Positions 38,776 to 49,052 of a stretch of DNA of 64,000 bases are shown here, piece after piece. The translations under genes and the position numbers were made by a program. Source of the DNA: Thiotrichales bacterium (lineage in GTDB: Bacteria > Pseudomonadota > Gammaproteobacteria > HK1); assembly GCA_026709935.1 (NCBI GenBank), contig JAPOSC010000051.1, positions 11,843 to 75,842 on the forward strand. Direction: 5' to 3'. Below the pieces are notes generated by a model that was given only the letters and a program-made list of their open reading frames with translations, searched no databases and had not been told where the DNA came from. Each line of letters opens with the position of its first letter. The first letter of the stretch is position 1.

Positions 38776-39624
38776 ATGGATGTCATCATCTCGATTTCCC
38801 TGAACGCACTGACACTTATCAGTATTCTGATGTTGGTTGGCCTAGGGCTAGCGATCATCTACGGTCTGATGGGCGTCATCAACCTGTCCCACGGGGACTT
38901 CATCACCATCGGGGCCTTCAGTCTGGCCGTGGTGCAGGGTTTCGGCGGCAGCTTCTGGCTCGCCCTGATCGTGGCGCCGGTCGTCGGCGCGGGGCTCGGA
39001 CTCGCCATCGAACAGTCGATCATCCGGTTCCTCTACGCTCGGCCTCTGGCCACGATCATGGTGACCTGGGGTCTGTCGCTGATCATCCAGCAATCCCTGC
39101 AACTGACCTTCGGCGCGGCGCCGCAGAGGGTCCTGTCGCCGATCACCGGATCCGTCGAACTGTTCGGCGCGCCCTACCCCGCCTACCGGATCGCGATGAT
39201 CGCCATGGCGGCGGCGCTCATGATCGCCGCTTATCTTCTGATCCGCAGGACGCGGTTCGGCCTCGATCTCAGAGCCGCCATCCAGAATCCGGACATGGCC
39301 CGGGCGCTTGGTATCGACACCGGGCGCGTCTACGCCATCGCCTTTTCGCTCGGCACTGCGGTCGCGGCGATCGCCGGCGTCCTGCTGGCGCCGTTGACCG
39401 CAGTCATCGCCCAGATGGGCATCAACTATCTGGCCCGATCCTTCTTCGTGGTCATCGTCGGCGGCACGGGCAGTGTTCCCGGCGTGGTGGCCGGCAGCGC
39501 GGTGGTCGGTGGCGCGGAAACCCTGTTCAACTACGTCATTCCGGCCACCCTGTCCCAGGCGCTGGTTCTGGTCCTGGCGATCGTGCTGGTACGCCTGCGG
39601 CCGAGCGGGCTGGTCAGGGGGTGA
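38776..39624 (+). CDS. Branched-chain/urea-type ABC transporter permease (UrtB/LivH family)
   Basis: A 282-residue inner-membrane permease with about eight hydrophobic segments, starting with LMLVGLGLAIIYGLMGVINL followed by SHGDFITIGAF, a signature of the LivH/UrtB family, and ending IVLVRLRPSGLVRG. It pairs with the downstream permease to make the channel. The substrate-binding gene downstream is UrtA-like, which points to urea or a short amide. First gene of an operon with urtC-, urtD-, urtE- and urtA-like genes and an amidase. Confidence 0.88.
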   Translation: MDVIISISLNALTLISILMLVGLGLAIIYGLMGVINLSHGDFITIGAFSLAVVQGFGGSFWLALIVAPVVGAGLGLAIEQSIIRFLYARPLATIMVTWGLSLIIQQSLQLTFGAAPQRVLSPITGSVELFGAPYPAYRIAMIAMAAALMIAAYLLIRRTRFGLDLRAAIQNPDMARALGIDTGRVYAIAFSLGTAVAAIAGVLLAPLTAVIAQMGINYLARSFFVVIVGGTGSVPGVVAGSAVVGGAETLFNYVIPATLSQALVLVLAIVLVRLRPSGLVRG

Positions 39625-39629
39625 CGGCC

Positions 39630-40676
39630 ATGGCCGACGGCGTTCGGACCGTGCGACGTGACCATCGGTTTCGCCTGTCCGTGGTCATGCTCGGTCTGGT
39701 CCTGGCGTTCGTCTGCGCCGCCCCTCTGATCGTCGGGGTCTATGCGGCGTCGCTGCTGCGCGATGCGATGCTCTTCTCGCTGCTCGCGCTGGCGCTCGAC
39801 TACCTCTGGGGCAAGACCGGGGTCCTGAGCTTCGGTCATGCGACCTTTTTCGGCGCCGGCGCCTACGGCGCGGCGATCGTGTCGACCAGGCTGGGCCTCG
39901 ATCCCGTCGTCGGCTCCTGGCTCGGGCTGATCGCCGGTATCGCCGCCGCCGCCGCGATCGCACTGATCGTCGGATACTTCCTTGTATTCGGCGGCGTCCG
40001 CGGCTCCTACTTCACGATCGTGACCCTGGCGCTGGCCGTGATCGCCGAGCACGTGATCGTCGGCTGGTCCGAGGTGACCGGCGGCGATGCCGGGCTGCTC
40101 GGGATTCCACCCCTGTACTTTCCGACCACGGACGGCATGGCGCCGCTGTCCGCCGAGGCGCTCTACTGGTTCGTGGTGGCGGTGGTCTGCGTCGTCACCG
40201 CGCTGCTTTACCGGGGCTGCAAGGGGCGTTACGGCTCGATTCTCAAGGCGATCGAGGACAATGAATTGCGCGCCCGGGCGCTCGGTCACAACACTTCCCT
40301 GCACCTGCTCATGGTCTTCGTCGGCTCCGCCGCCATCGCCGCCCTCGGCGGTGCCCTCTATGCGTCGTCGGTCGGCTTCGTGGCCAAGGATATCGTCGGC
40401 CTCGTGCTGTCCACTCAGGTCATCATCTGGGTCGCCATCGGCGGACGCGGCACCCTGATCGGCCCGATCCTGGCGACGATTTTCATCCTCTGGCTGGAGC
40501 AGGAGGTCAGCAGCATCGATGTCCGCCTCTGGCCCCTGTTCATGGGCGGACTCTTCATCCTCACCGTGTTCGTCTTTCCGGACGGCATTCTCGGGAAAGC
40601 GGAGCAACTGATCGCCGGAGCCCGGCGACACGGAGCCCCGCGACATGCGCCCCGAAAGGGCCGACATGACGGCTGA
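39630..40676 (+). CDS. Branched-chain/urea-type ABC transporter permease (UrtC/LivM family)
   Basis: From ATG 39630 the product is 348 residues. It has the LivM/UrtC pattern: DYLWGKTGVLSFGHATFFGAG, TIVTLALAVIAEH, SILKAIEDNELRARALGHN and AIGGRGTLIGPILAT, with around nine membrane segments. The longer frame to 38652 overlaps the first permease gene and is not used. It starts 5 bases after the first permease gene and overlaps the ATPase gene by 11 bases. Confidence 0.9.
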   Translation: MADGVRTVRRDHRFRLSVVMLGLVLAFVCAAPLIVGVYAASLLRDAMLFSLLALALDYLWGKTGVLSFGHATFFGAGAYGAAIVSTRLGLDPVVGSWLGLIAGIAAAAAIALIVGYFLVFGGVRGSYFTIVTLALAVIAEHVIVGWSEVTGGDAGLLGIPPLYFPTTDGMAPLSAEALYWFVVAVVCVVTALLYRGCKGRYGSILKAIEDNELRARALGHNTSLHLLMVFVGSAAIAALGGALYASSVGFVAKDIVGLVLSTQVIIWVAIGGRGTLIGPILATIFILWLEQEVSSIDVRLWPLFMGGLFILTVFVFPDGILGKAEQLIAGARRHGAPRHAPRKGRHDG

Positions 40677-41383
40677 GGCGCTTCTGGTGGGCCGCAACCT
40701 CCACAAGCGGTTCGGCGGCATCGTCGCCGTCGACGATGTCTCCATCTCGGTCGCGCCGTTTCAGGTCAAGTGCATCATCGGCCCGAACGGCGCGGGGAAA
40801 AGCTCGCTCTTCAACGTGCTCTGCGGCGCCCTCGCACCGGACTCCGGAGAATTGATCTTTCGAGGGCCGGACGCTGATCGGACTGGCGCTGCACGCGTTC
40901 TCGCGGGCCGGCATCGCCCGGAAATTCCAGATCCCGAGCGTCTTCGACTCGCTCACCGTCGAACAGAATCTGGAGACCGCCGTTTACAGGCCCGGCGCCG
41001 CCGCGGACTTGAGCGCACGGGTCGAAGCCATGCTGGGGCTGATCGACCAGAGCGACATTCGAGATCGACCGGCGGGAATCCTCGCCCATGGCCACAAGCA
41101 GTGGCTCGAGATCGGCATGGCGCTGATGTCGGAGCCCAGGCTCCTGCTGCTCGACGAGCCGACGGCGGGGATGACGCCGGAGGAAACCCTGAGAACGGCG
41201 GAGCTCATCGGCCGGTTGACCGAGCGCACGGCGGTCGTCGCGATCGAGCACGACATGGGCTTCGTGCGCGCGCTCGGCTGCCACACCACCGTCATGCACC
41301 AGGGCCGAATCATCGCCGAAGGCGCGTTCGCAGACATCGAGCACGACGAACGGGTGCGCGACGTCTATCTGGGGCGAGCCTGA
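40666..41383 (+). pseudogene. UrtD/LivG-type ABC ATPase gene with a frameshift
   Basis: The first 67 codons encode a LivG/UrtD ATPase start with Walker A IIGPNGAGKSSLFN and end at GELIFRG. The rest of the ATPase (AGIARKFQIPSVFDSL, the Q-loop region; LLLDEPTAGMTPEE, Walker B; VVAIEHDMGFV, H-loop) is in the next frame and ends at the stop before 41384. Removing one C at 40867/40868 restores a 238-residue protein of normal length. ATG 40666 has AAAGGG 6 bases upstream. It could be a sequencing error or a real inactivation; all other operon genes are intact. The signature motif region is AHGHKQWLEIGMAL, as in UrtD. Confidence 0.8.
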
Positions 41384-41384
41384 G

Positions 41385-42083
41385 ATGCTCGAGGTGCACA
41401 ATCTCGAGGCCGGCTATGGCGTCCTGCCCGTCCTCCACGACATTTCCTTCCGGCTCGACAGGGGCGACACCCTGGTCGTGCTGGGCCGCAACGGCGTCGG
41501 CAAGACGACGTTGCTCAAGTCGCTGATCGGCCTCGTCAGACCCACTGCGGGCGCCATCAGGCTGAACGGGCGCGATGTCGCGGGCTGGCCGCCGCACCGC
41601 CTGGCGCGGGCGCGCATCGCCTATCTGCCGCAGGGGCGCGGCATTTTCCCGAAGCTGACGGTCGAGGAGAACCTTCTGGTCGGGCTGCGCAGCCGCGCCG
41701 ACGGCCGCCGCACCATCCCCGGCGACATCCTGGACATGTTCCCGATCGTCGGGGAACGACTGAGTCAGCGAGCCGGCACGCTTTCGGGCGGGCAGCAGCA
41801 GATTCTCGCCCTGGCGCGCGCCCTTTGCGCCGATCCGGTGTTGCTGCTCATGGACGAGCCGTCGGAAGGCATCCAGCCATCGATCGTCCAACAGCTCGGC
41901 GAACTCCTGCGCGACCTGACCGGAGAGCTCGGCCTGACGGTCCTGCTGGTCGAACAGAATCTCGAACTCGCCCGCAAGACGGCGTCGCACTGCCTGGTCA
42001 TGGAAAAGGGGCGAATTCTCCGGCGCCTGACTACCCACGATCTCGAAGACGGAGACAAGGTCTTCGAGGCCCTGGCCCGATGA
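41385..42083 (+). CDS. UrtE/LivF-type ABC transporter ATPase
   Basis: A 232-residue ATPase with Walker A LGRNGVGKTTLL, Q-loop IAYLPQGRGIFPKLTVEEN (UrtE/LivF-like), signature LSGGQQQILALARAL and Walker B LLLMDEPSEGIQPS. It should pair with the frameshifted ATPase to energise the two permeases. It begins 1 base after the stop of the preceding gene, so translation is probably coupled. Confidence 0.92.
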   Translation: MLEVHNLEAGYGVLPVLHDISFRLDRGDTLVVLGRNGVGKTTLLKSLIGLVRPTAGAIRLNGRDVAGWPPHRLARARIAYLPQGRGIFPKLTVEENLLVGLRSRADGRRTIPGDILDMFPIVGERLSQRAGTLSGGQQQILALARALCADPVLLLMDEPSEGIQPSIVQQLGELLRDLTGELGLTVLLVEQNLELARKTASHCLVMEKGRILRRLTTHDLEDGDKVFEALAR

Positions 42084-42111
42084 CGGGCCGCCAACGAAAG
42101 GAGGTAGAACG

Positions 42112-43320
42112 ATGACCGAACGAAAGCACACCACAAGCCGCGGCGTGACCAGGCGAACCGCAATGAAAGGGGCCGGCGCGGTGGCATTGGCCGGCGCCGC
42201 TGGCCTGGCGATGCCGTCGATTGTTCACGCCCGGAAAGACCGCATCAGGATCGGGTTTCACTCGGCCCTGACCGGCCTCGAAACCCTGCTGGGCGAAACC
42301 CAGCTCAACTGTTTCAAGATGGCGGTCGACGAAATCAACGCCGCCGGGGGCGCCGGCGGTCGCGAGATCGAGTATCTGGTCGAGGACAATCAGACCACCA
42401 CCCGAGGCGCCATCGACAAGACCCGAAAGTTCATCTTCGAGGACGAAGTCGATGTCATCGTCGGCATGATCACCAGTCTCGAACGGGCGGCCGCCCTGAG
42501 CGTGTCGGCGCCGGCGAAGAAGCTGGTGATCTATCCGACCTACTACGAGGGCGGCGAGTGCCAGCGCTATCTCGCCTGCACCGGTCAGATTCCCAACCAG
42601 TCGGTCGATCCCTTCGTTCCCTGGATCGCGGAGAACGTGGGCAAGTCCGTCTACATTCTCGGCTCGGACTACGCCTGGCCGCAGGAAACGGCGAAGGCCA
42701 TCTCGGCCGCTTTCGAGAAGGTCGGCGGCGAGACGCTGGGTACCCAGTTCTTCCCCTTCGGCACCCAGGACTTCGGACCGGCGCTGGACCAGATGCGGGC
42801 GGCGAAGCCCGACTGCGTCTGGGAGCTGTTCGCCGGTGCCGATGCGCTCACCTTCCTCAAGCAGTTCGCCAGCTACAAGCCCGGCGGCCAGCTCCTGACC
42901 AACGGTCTCGACGAACTGTTCACCACCGCCGTCGATGGCGCCAACGTGGAGGGCATCATCGTCAACCAGTCCTACTTCTCGTCGCTGCAAACCCCCGCCA
43001 ACGAGACCTTCCTGGCCAACTACCGGGCCAGGTTCGGGACCGGAAAGTACGTCAACGCCATCGCCGAGGCGACCTATATCGCTACCTGGCTCTACGCCAG
43101 GGCGGTCGAGAAGGCCGGCAGCGCCGACACCGAAGAGGTCATCGACGCGATGGCCAGCCTCGCCTTCGAGGCGCCACAGGGGCCGGTGTCCTTCGACGGC
43201 GGCAACAACCATCTCGCGACCAACAGCATTATCGGTCGCTGCCGATCGGATGGTCTCTACGACATCATCGAGAACTTCGGCGCTATCGCGCCCGTCGTTC
43301 CGGGCTGCAAGCTGGCCTGA
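42112..43320 (+). CDS. Urea/amide ABC transporter substrate-binding protein (UrtA-like), Tat-exported
   Basis: A 402-residue periplasmic binding protein. A twin-arginine signal (RRTAMKGAGAVALAGAAG from residue 14) directs folded export. The mature part is a Peripla_BP type I fold (IGFHSALTGLETLLGETQLN; VDVIVGMITSLERAA) with UrtA-like features: YEGGECQRYLACTGQIPNQ and VYILGSDYAWPQE. The substrate is probably urea, an amide or a related compound, not a branched-chain amino acid. It is placed after the ATPase genes, unlike the classical urtABCDE order. Confidence 0.9.
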   Translation: MTERKHTTSRGVTRRTAMKGAGAVALAGAAGLAMPSIVHARKDRIRIGFHSALTGLETLLGETQLNCFKMAVDEINAAGGAGGREIEYLVEDNQTTTRGAIDKTRKFIFEDEVDVIVGMITSLERAAALSVSAPAKKLVIYPTYYEGGECQRYLACTGQIPNQSVDPFVPWIAENVGKSVYILGSDYAWPQETAKAISAAFEKVGGETLGTQFFPFGTQDFGPALDQMRAAKPDCVWELFAGADALTFLKQFASYKPGGQLLTNGLDELFTTAVDGANVEGIIVNQSYFSSLQTPANETFLANYRARFGTGKYVNAIAEATYIATWLYARAVEKAGSADTEEVIDAMASLAFEAPQGPVSFDGGNNHLATNSIIGRCRSDGLYDIIENFGAIAPVVPGCKLA

Positions 43321-43405
43321 CCCGCCCGGCATCGATGCGACCAACCGCCCCGCCGCCGACCGTGCGGCGGGGCGGTTGGCCGGCTTCCGACGCGAACTCC
43401 AAGGC

Positions 43406-44662
43406 ATGTCTCCAACGGAGTGCTGCGAACGCATTCTCCGGCGGATTGCCGAGCGCAATCCGCAGGTGAACGCCTTTTCGCAAGTCCTGACCGAAACCGC
43501 ACGCGACGAGGCGCGGAGGCTCGGCCGAGGGCCCGCCGGGGGCGCGGCGCCCGCGGTACTCACCGTCGCCGTCAAGGACAACATCGACACCGTGCCGGCG
43601 ATCTGCGACGCCGGCCTGGCGAGAAACGCCGGTTATCGGCCCACCCGGGACGCCGAGGTCGTGGCCCGGCTGAGGAGGGCCGGTATGGTCATCGTCGGTG
43701 TGACGAGGACCGACAGCGGCGCCTTCGGGGTCACCACACCCCCGGTCGCCAATTCGGTCTTGCCCGACCGTATCGCCGGCGGGTCCAGCGGTGGTTCGGC
43801 GGCGGCGGTCGCCGCCGGCTTGTGCGATGCCGCCATCGGCACGGATACCGGCGGGTCCGTGCGTATTCCCGCCGCCTGCTGTGGCGTCTTCGGCTTCAAA
43901 CCGACTCGGGGCGCAGTGTCACTGGAGGGTGTTCGTCCGCTGACCCGTTCCTGTGACCATGTCGGTGCGCTGGCCTCCTCGGTCCGACCGCTTTCTTCCA
44001 TCATGCGCGTCATTGCCCCGCAGTTCGACCGTCTGCCCGCCGGTGACCGAGAACCCGTCGCCATCGGGATTCCGAGACCGAGCATTCTCGATGCCGCGCC
44101 CGAAATCCTGGCGGACCTGCGGACCTTCGAGGAAGCGATGGCGCAACGCCTGACCTCTACGGACGTCCCGTTTCCGGCCTTCGACGAATTGACCGCGATG
44201 CACATCGCCCTGTCGATGCGCGAAGCGGCCGAGATCCATGGGGGTCTGTCCGACGACGATCTCGCGTCCCTGCCGGAGGTTGCGCGCGAGAGCATTCTGA
44301 TCGGCCGCGCCGTCTCCCGCCGGGAGCACGAGGACGCGCTACGCTGCCGTCGAGACCTCACGCAGCAGATCGAGCACTTGTTCGAAGGCGTCGACTTCCT
44401 GCTCCTGCCGACTCTTCCAGTCCTGCCGCCGTTGCGGGGCGACCGGCAAGTCCGGATTGGCTCGGTCGACACCGACATTCTGCATGCGCTGATCCGCTAC
44501 ACAGCGCCCTTCAATCAGACCGGGCATCCGGCCCTGGCCTTTCCCTGGCGTTCCGGCGGTGGTCGCCTTCCAGTCAGCCTTCAACTGGTTGCCCCTCGCA
44601 ATGCCGACCGCCGACTGCTGTCGTTCGCCACCGCGCATCTTCCCCGAGCCCCGATGGGATGA
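43406..44662 (+). CDS. Amidase-signature family amidohydrolase
   Basis: From ATG 43406 the product is 418 residues. The Ser-cisSer-Lys triad is clear: VAVKDNIDT (Lys57), GGSSGGSAAA (Ser127) and GTDTGGSVRIPA (Ser151), spaced as in characterised members. It hydrolyses a C-N bond; the linked transporter suggests an imported amide or urea derivative as substrate, releasing ammonia. It has no signal peptide, so it is cytosolic. It is the last operon gene, 85 bases after the binding protein gene, and its stop is only 11 bases from the 3' end of the tRNA gene. Confidence 0.88.
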   Translation: MSPTECCERILRRIAERNPQVNAFSQVLTETARDEARRLGRGPAGGAAPAVLTVAVKDNIDTVPAICDAGLARNAGYRPTRDAEVVARLRRAGMVIVGVTRTDSGAFGVTTPPVANSVLPDRIAGGSSGGSAAAVAAGLCDAAIGTDTGGSVRIPAACCGVFGFKPTRGAVSLEGVRPLTRSCDHVGALASSVRPLSSIMRVIAPQFDRLPAGDREPVAIGIPRPSILDAAPEILADLRTFEEAMAQRLTSTDVPFPAFDELTAMHIALSMREAAEIHGGLSDDDLASLPEVARESILIGRAVSRREHEDALRCRRDLTQQIEHLFEGVDFLLLPTLPVLPPLRGDRQVRIGSVDTDILHALIRYTAPFNQTGHPALAFPWRSGGGRLPVSLQLVAPRNADRRLLSFATAHLPRAPMG

Positions 44663-44673
44663 GGCAGGCATGT

Positions 44674-44761
44674 TGGCGGTGGGGGTGGGATTCGAACCCA
44701 CGGAGCCTCTCGGCTCGCTGGTTTTCAAGACCAGTGCTTTCGACCACTCAGCCACCCCACC
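44674..44761 (-). tRNA. tRNA-Ser (anticodon UGA)
   Basis: The minus strand folds as a class II tRNA of 88 bases with encoded CCA (44674-44676). The acceptor arms are GGTGGGG and CCCCACC with discriminator G; the anticodon loop CTTGAAA between CTGGT and ACCAG gives UGA, which reads UCA and related serine codons; a long variable arm (GCGAGCCGAGAGGCTCC region) and TTCGAATC in the T loop are present. serS lies 1.4 kb away. Confidence 0.96.
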
Positions 44762-44936
44762 GGGACCAGCCAGCCGCGGCGCGGCACCGGCCTCGCGCCG
44801 ATACGGAACCCGAGCGCGTGCTCGCGAGCATACCGTACGGACCGACAGGCATGAATGCCGCTGCCCATCCGCCAGTCATTCCCGCTGACGACCCGAGAGA
44901 CCATTCCGCGACATGATTTCTGTCGGATTTCGACCT

Positions 44937-45087
44937 TCGGAGCGTCCGGTCGAAGCGACTCCGAGGGGCATCCTTCGGATCGGCCGGAATTGCTGCCAAA
45001 TCACTCATCACCCCTCTCCGATGGGGCATAATCGCTTGTGCGGAAAGGATTTTCGTCTCCGGCCGACCCGCCGACCGGACGCTCCGA
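44937..45087. repeat. 16-base inverted repeat with a 119-base loop
   Basis: TCGGAGCGTCCGGTCG at 44937-44952 is the exact reverse complement of 45072-45087. The arms could close a large hairpin. The enclosed sequence has no gene and no terminator-like T-run. A structured small RNA or a remnant of a mobile element are possible; I cannot choose. Confidence 0.75.
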
Positions 45088-45228
45088 GGCCCCCAGGGCG
45101 GGGGAATACGCAATGAACGCAGCACCCCCCGTTGGCGCCGGAGCCATTGAATCCACCGCGATCGACGCCACCTGAAAGCGCAGACAGAGTACGGGCGCTG
45201 CCGGCGACCCGTGGGACCGCCCGTGGCG

Positions 45229-45256
45229 TTGAAACGTGCGTCCGGTGCAGTATGAT
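45229..45256 (+). promoter_or_regulatory. Sigma-70-like promoter of yccA
   Basis: TTGAAA at 45229-45234 and TATGAT at 45251-45256 are separated by 16 bases, close to the consensus -35 and -10. They are 85 bases before the yccA start. Confidence 0.6.
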
Positions 45257-45340
45257 TGGCCTGAACCATTTCTGTCCGGCACCATCCAACGGCTTGCGTT
45301 TCAAAGCATTTCATCGGCAAATTCAGGAGGTTGATCAGAC

Positions 45341-46018
45341 ATGGCATCTCTCCAGCAGAACGTCATCCGCACGCAGCGCACCGGGGCGGTGCTTGCGACC
45401 AACAAGCTGATCCGCAACACCTACACCCTGCTCGCGATGACCTTGGCGTTCAGCGCGGTGACCGCCGGGGTCGCGATGGTGCTCAACATGCCGCCGCTGC
45501 ACTGGCTGGTCACCCTCGGCGGCTACTTCGGGCTGCTGTTCCTGACCTACAAGTGCGCCAACAGCGCCATGGGCCTGGCCTGCATCTTCGCGCTGACCGG
45601 CTTCATGGGGTTGACCCTGGGCCCCATCATCAGCTTCTACCTGCAGGCGTTCTCGAACGGTTCCCAGCTCGTGATGATGGCGTTCGGCGGTACCGCCGCG
45701 ATCTTCCTGGGGCTCTCGGGCTACGCCCTGACCACGAAGCGGGACTTCAGCTTCCTCGGCGGGTTCCTGATGGTGGGTATCCTCGTCGCGTTCCTCGCCG
45801 GCATCGGGGCGATAATGTTCTCGATCCCCGGGCTCTCGCTCGCAGTGTCCGCGATGTTCATCCTGCTCATGTCAGGCCTCATCCTGTTCCAGACGAGTCA
45901 GCTCGTACACGAGCCGGACACGAACTACATCCTCGCGACGGTGGGCCTCTACGTCTCGATATTCAACCTGTTCCTGTCTCTGCTTCAGATCCTCGGGATC
46001 TTCGGGGGCGACGAATAA
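45341..46018 (+). CDS. yccA: Bax inhibitor-1/YccA family membrane protein
   Basis: A 225-residue inner-membrane protein with seven hydrophobic segments, of the BI-1 family. In E. coli YccA is a substrate and modulator of the FtsH protease. Visible: an N-terminal cytosolic part (LATNKLIRNTYTLLAMTLAF), the central helices (LACIFALTGFMGLTLGPIIS) and the conserved aspartate-containing end (TSQLVHEPDTNYILATVGLYVS). ATG 45341 is preceded by AGGAGG about 10 bases upstream. It has a well-formed promoter and a strong terminator and stands alone. Confidence 0.92.
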   Translation: MASLQQNVIRTQRTGAVLATNKLIRNTYTLLAMTLAFSAVTAGVAMVLNMPPLHWLVTLGGYFGLLFLTYKCANSAMGLACIFALTGFMGLTLGPIISFYLQAFSNGSQLVMMAFGGTAAIFLGLSGYALTTKRDFSFLGGFLMVGILVAFLAGIGAIMFSIPGLSLAVSAMFILLMSGLILFQTSQLVHEPDTNYILATVGLYVSIFNLFLSLLQILGIFGGDE

Positions 46019-46075
46019 TTGCCCAGGGAAAATACCCAAAGGACAATTACACTGGCTCGAAGCTGGACCGAAACG

Positions 46076-46107
46076 AAAAAACCCCGGGGCCTTCCCCGGG
46101 GTTTTTT
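46076..46107. terminator. Strong bidirectional intrinsic terminator
   Basis: An 8-base GC stem (CCCCGGGG at 46082-46089 and 46094-46101) with a CCTT loop is followed by six T and preceded by six A, so it works in both directions. It separates yccA from the converging serS. Confidence 0.93.
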
Positions 46108-46161
46108 CTTGGGCCTTGATCGCGGTTGGGTCTTGACCGCACACGAACGCGGTAGCGTGCT

Positions 46162-47469
<1,308 letters not shown>

Positions 47470-48828
47470 TCATGGACCGCGGCGAGGCTTCGTCCGAGCC
47501 GCCTCGTCGCGCGCCCGAAGCTCGCGGAGCTTCTCGGCGATGCGCCCTTCGAGCCCCCGCCCGGTCGGCGCATAGTAACGCCTTTGCTGCAGCGCGTCAG
47601 GCAGGTACTGCTCCCCCGCCGCGTAGGCGTCGGGCTCATCGTGGGCGTGCCGATAGTCCTCCCCGTGCCCGAGCGTCTCCAGCAACCGGGTGGGGGCGTT
47701 GCGCAGGTGCTTCGGCACCTCCAGGGAGCCTTGCTCGCGCGCATCGCGCATGGCCGCCCCGAACGCGGTGTAGACCGCGTCGCTCTTCGGCGCACAGGCC
47801 ATGTACGCCGCGGCGTGCGCAAGCGCGAGCTCCCCTTCCGGGCTCCCGAGCCGCTCCTGAACCTCCCATGCGTCGAGACCCAGGGTGAGCGCCCTCGGGT
47901 CCGCGTTGCCGATGTCCTCCGATGCGATGCGCACGAGACGCCGGGCGAGATAGCGGGGGTCGGCGCCGCCGTCGATCATGCGTGCAAGCCAGTACAAGGC
48001 GCCGTCGGGGTTCGAGCCCCGGATGGACTTGTGCAGGGCGGAGATCTGGTCGTAGAAGGCATCGCCGCCCTTGTCGAAGCGCCGGCCCGAGCCGCCCTGA
48101 AGCACGCGGAGCAATACTTCTTCGGTCAAGGCGCGGGAATCGTCGGACACCAGATCCGCCGCAATTTCGAGCAGGTTCAGCGCGCGCCGCGCATCGCCGT
48201 CGACGGCACCCGCGAGCATCCCGCGAAGCTCCGGCGTCATCTCGATCCGCCGGGCGCCGAGCCCACGCTCGGCGTCGGCCAGCGCGCGGTCGATCACGGT
48301 GCGGATGGCGGCCTCGCCGAGCGCCTCCAGGACATAGACCCGCGCTCGCGAAAGCAACGCGTTGTTCAGCTCGAACGAGGGGTTCTCCGTGGTCGCCCCG
48401 ATGAAGACGACGGTGCCGTTCTCGACATGGGGCAGAAAGGCGTCCTGCTGACTCTTGTTGAAGCGGTGCACCTCGTCGACGAAGAGCACGCAGTCCTCCC
48501 CGTGCTCGGCGCGGAGCCGCTTCGCCTCGGCGATGACCTCGCGGATCTCCTTCACCCCGGACAACACCGCGGAGAGCGAGAGGAAACGGGCGTTGGCGTG
48601 GTTGGCAACGAGCCGGCCGAGCGTCGTCTTCCCGGTGCCCGGCGGCCCCCAGAAGATCATGGAATGCGCACGACCGGCCTCGATCGCGGCCCGCAGCGGC
48701 CGGTCGGGACCAAGGATGTGCTCCTGCCCGATGAACTCGCCGAGAGTACGCGGCCGCATGCGATCGGCGAGGGGCCGCGCCGCGTCGGAGGCGGAATCGA
48801 AGAGTCCGGTTTGGGCCGTCGCGGTCAC
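47470..48828 (-). CDS. rarA: Replication-associated recombination protein A
   Basis: A RuvB/clamp-loader-like AAA ATPase acting at stalled forks. The 452-residue product has Walker [11 protein letters not shown], Walker [21 protein letters not shown] and sensor 1 [19 protein letters not shown], then a helical tetramerisation part ([19 protein letters not shown]). Start [11 protein letters not shown] fits the family. Order lolA-rarA-serS is conserved; 224 bases of unclear content separate it from lolA. Confidence 0.96.
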   Translation of the reverse strand: MTATAQTGLFDSASDAARPLADRMRPRTLGEFIGQEHILGPDRPLRAAIEAGRAHSMIFWGPPGTGKTTLGRLVANHANARFLSLSAVLSGVKEIREVIAEAKRLRAEHGEDCVLFVDEVHRFNKSQQDAFLPHVENGTVVFIGATTENPSFELNNALLSRARVYVLEALGEAAIRTVIDRALADAERGLGARRIEMTPELRGMLAGAVDGDARRALNLLEIAADLVSDDSRALTEEVLLRVLQGGSGRRFDKGGDAFYDQISALHKSIRGSNPDGALYWLARMIDGGADPRYLARRLVRIASEDIGNADPRALTLGLDAWEVQERLGSPEGELALAHAAAYMACAPKSDAVYTAFGAAMRDAREQGSLEVPKHLRNAPTRLLETLGHGEDYRHAHDEPDAYAAGEQYLPDALQQRRYYAPTGRGLEGRIAEKLRELRARDEAARTKPRRGP

Positions 48829-49052
48829 TCGGCGTCCGGTGCTACGGCGGAAGGCACCCGCACCGACCGAAACAGGGCCGGCAGCAAATGCAGCAGATCA
48901 GCCTGATGCAAGTACTGCACTGCAGCGGCGATGTATCACGGATGATGTCGTGCATGACCTCGTGCACTGGCCAAGTCGCGCTCGCGCGATCCCTCTCAGC
49001 GCTTCTGCATCCGGCATCAGGCACCGGAGCGAGCGGCCGGCATTGCGCGGGC

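Larger units (their letters stand above)
44762..45340. other. Intergenic region between tRNA-Ser and yccA
   Basis: This 579-base gap has no convincing gene. It contains the inverted repeat at 44937-45087 and the yccA promoter at 45229-45256. A ribosome site (AGGAGG) lies just before yccA. Confidence 0.5.
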
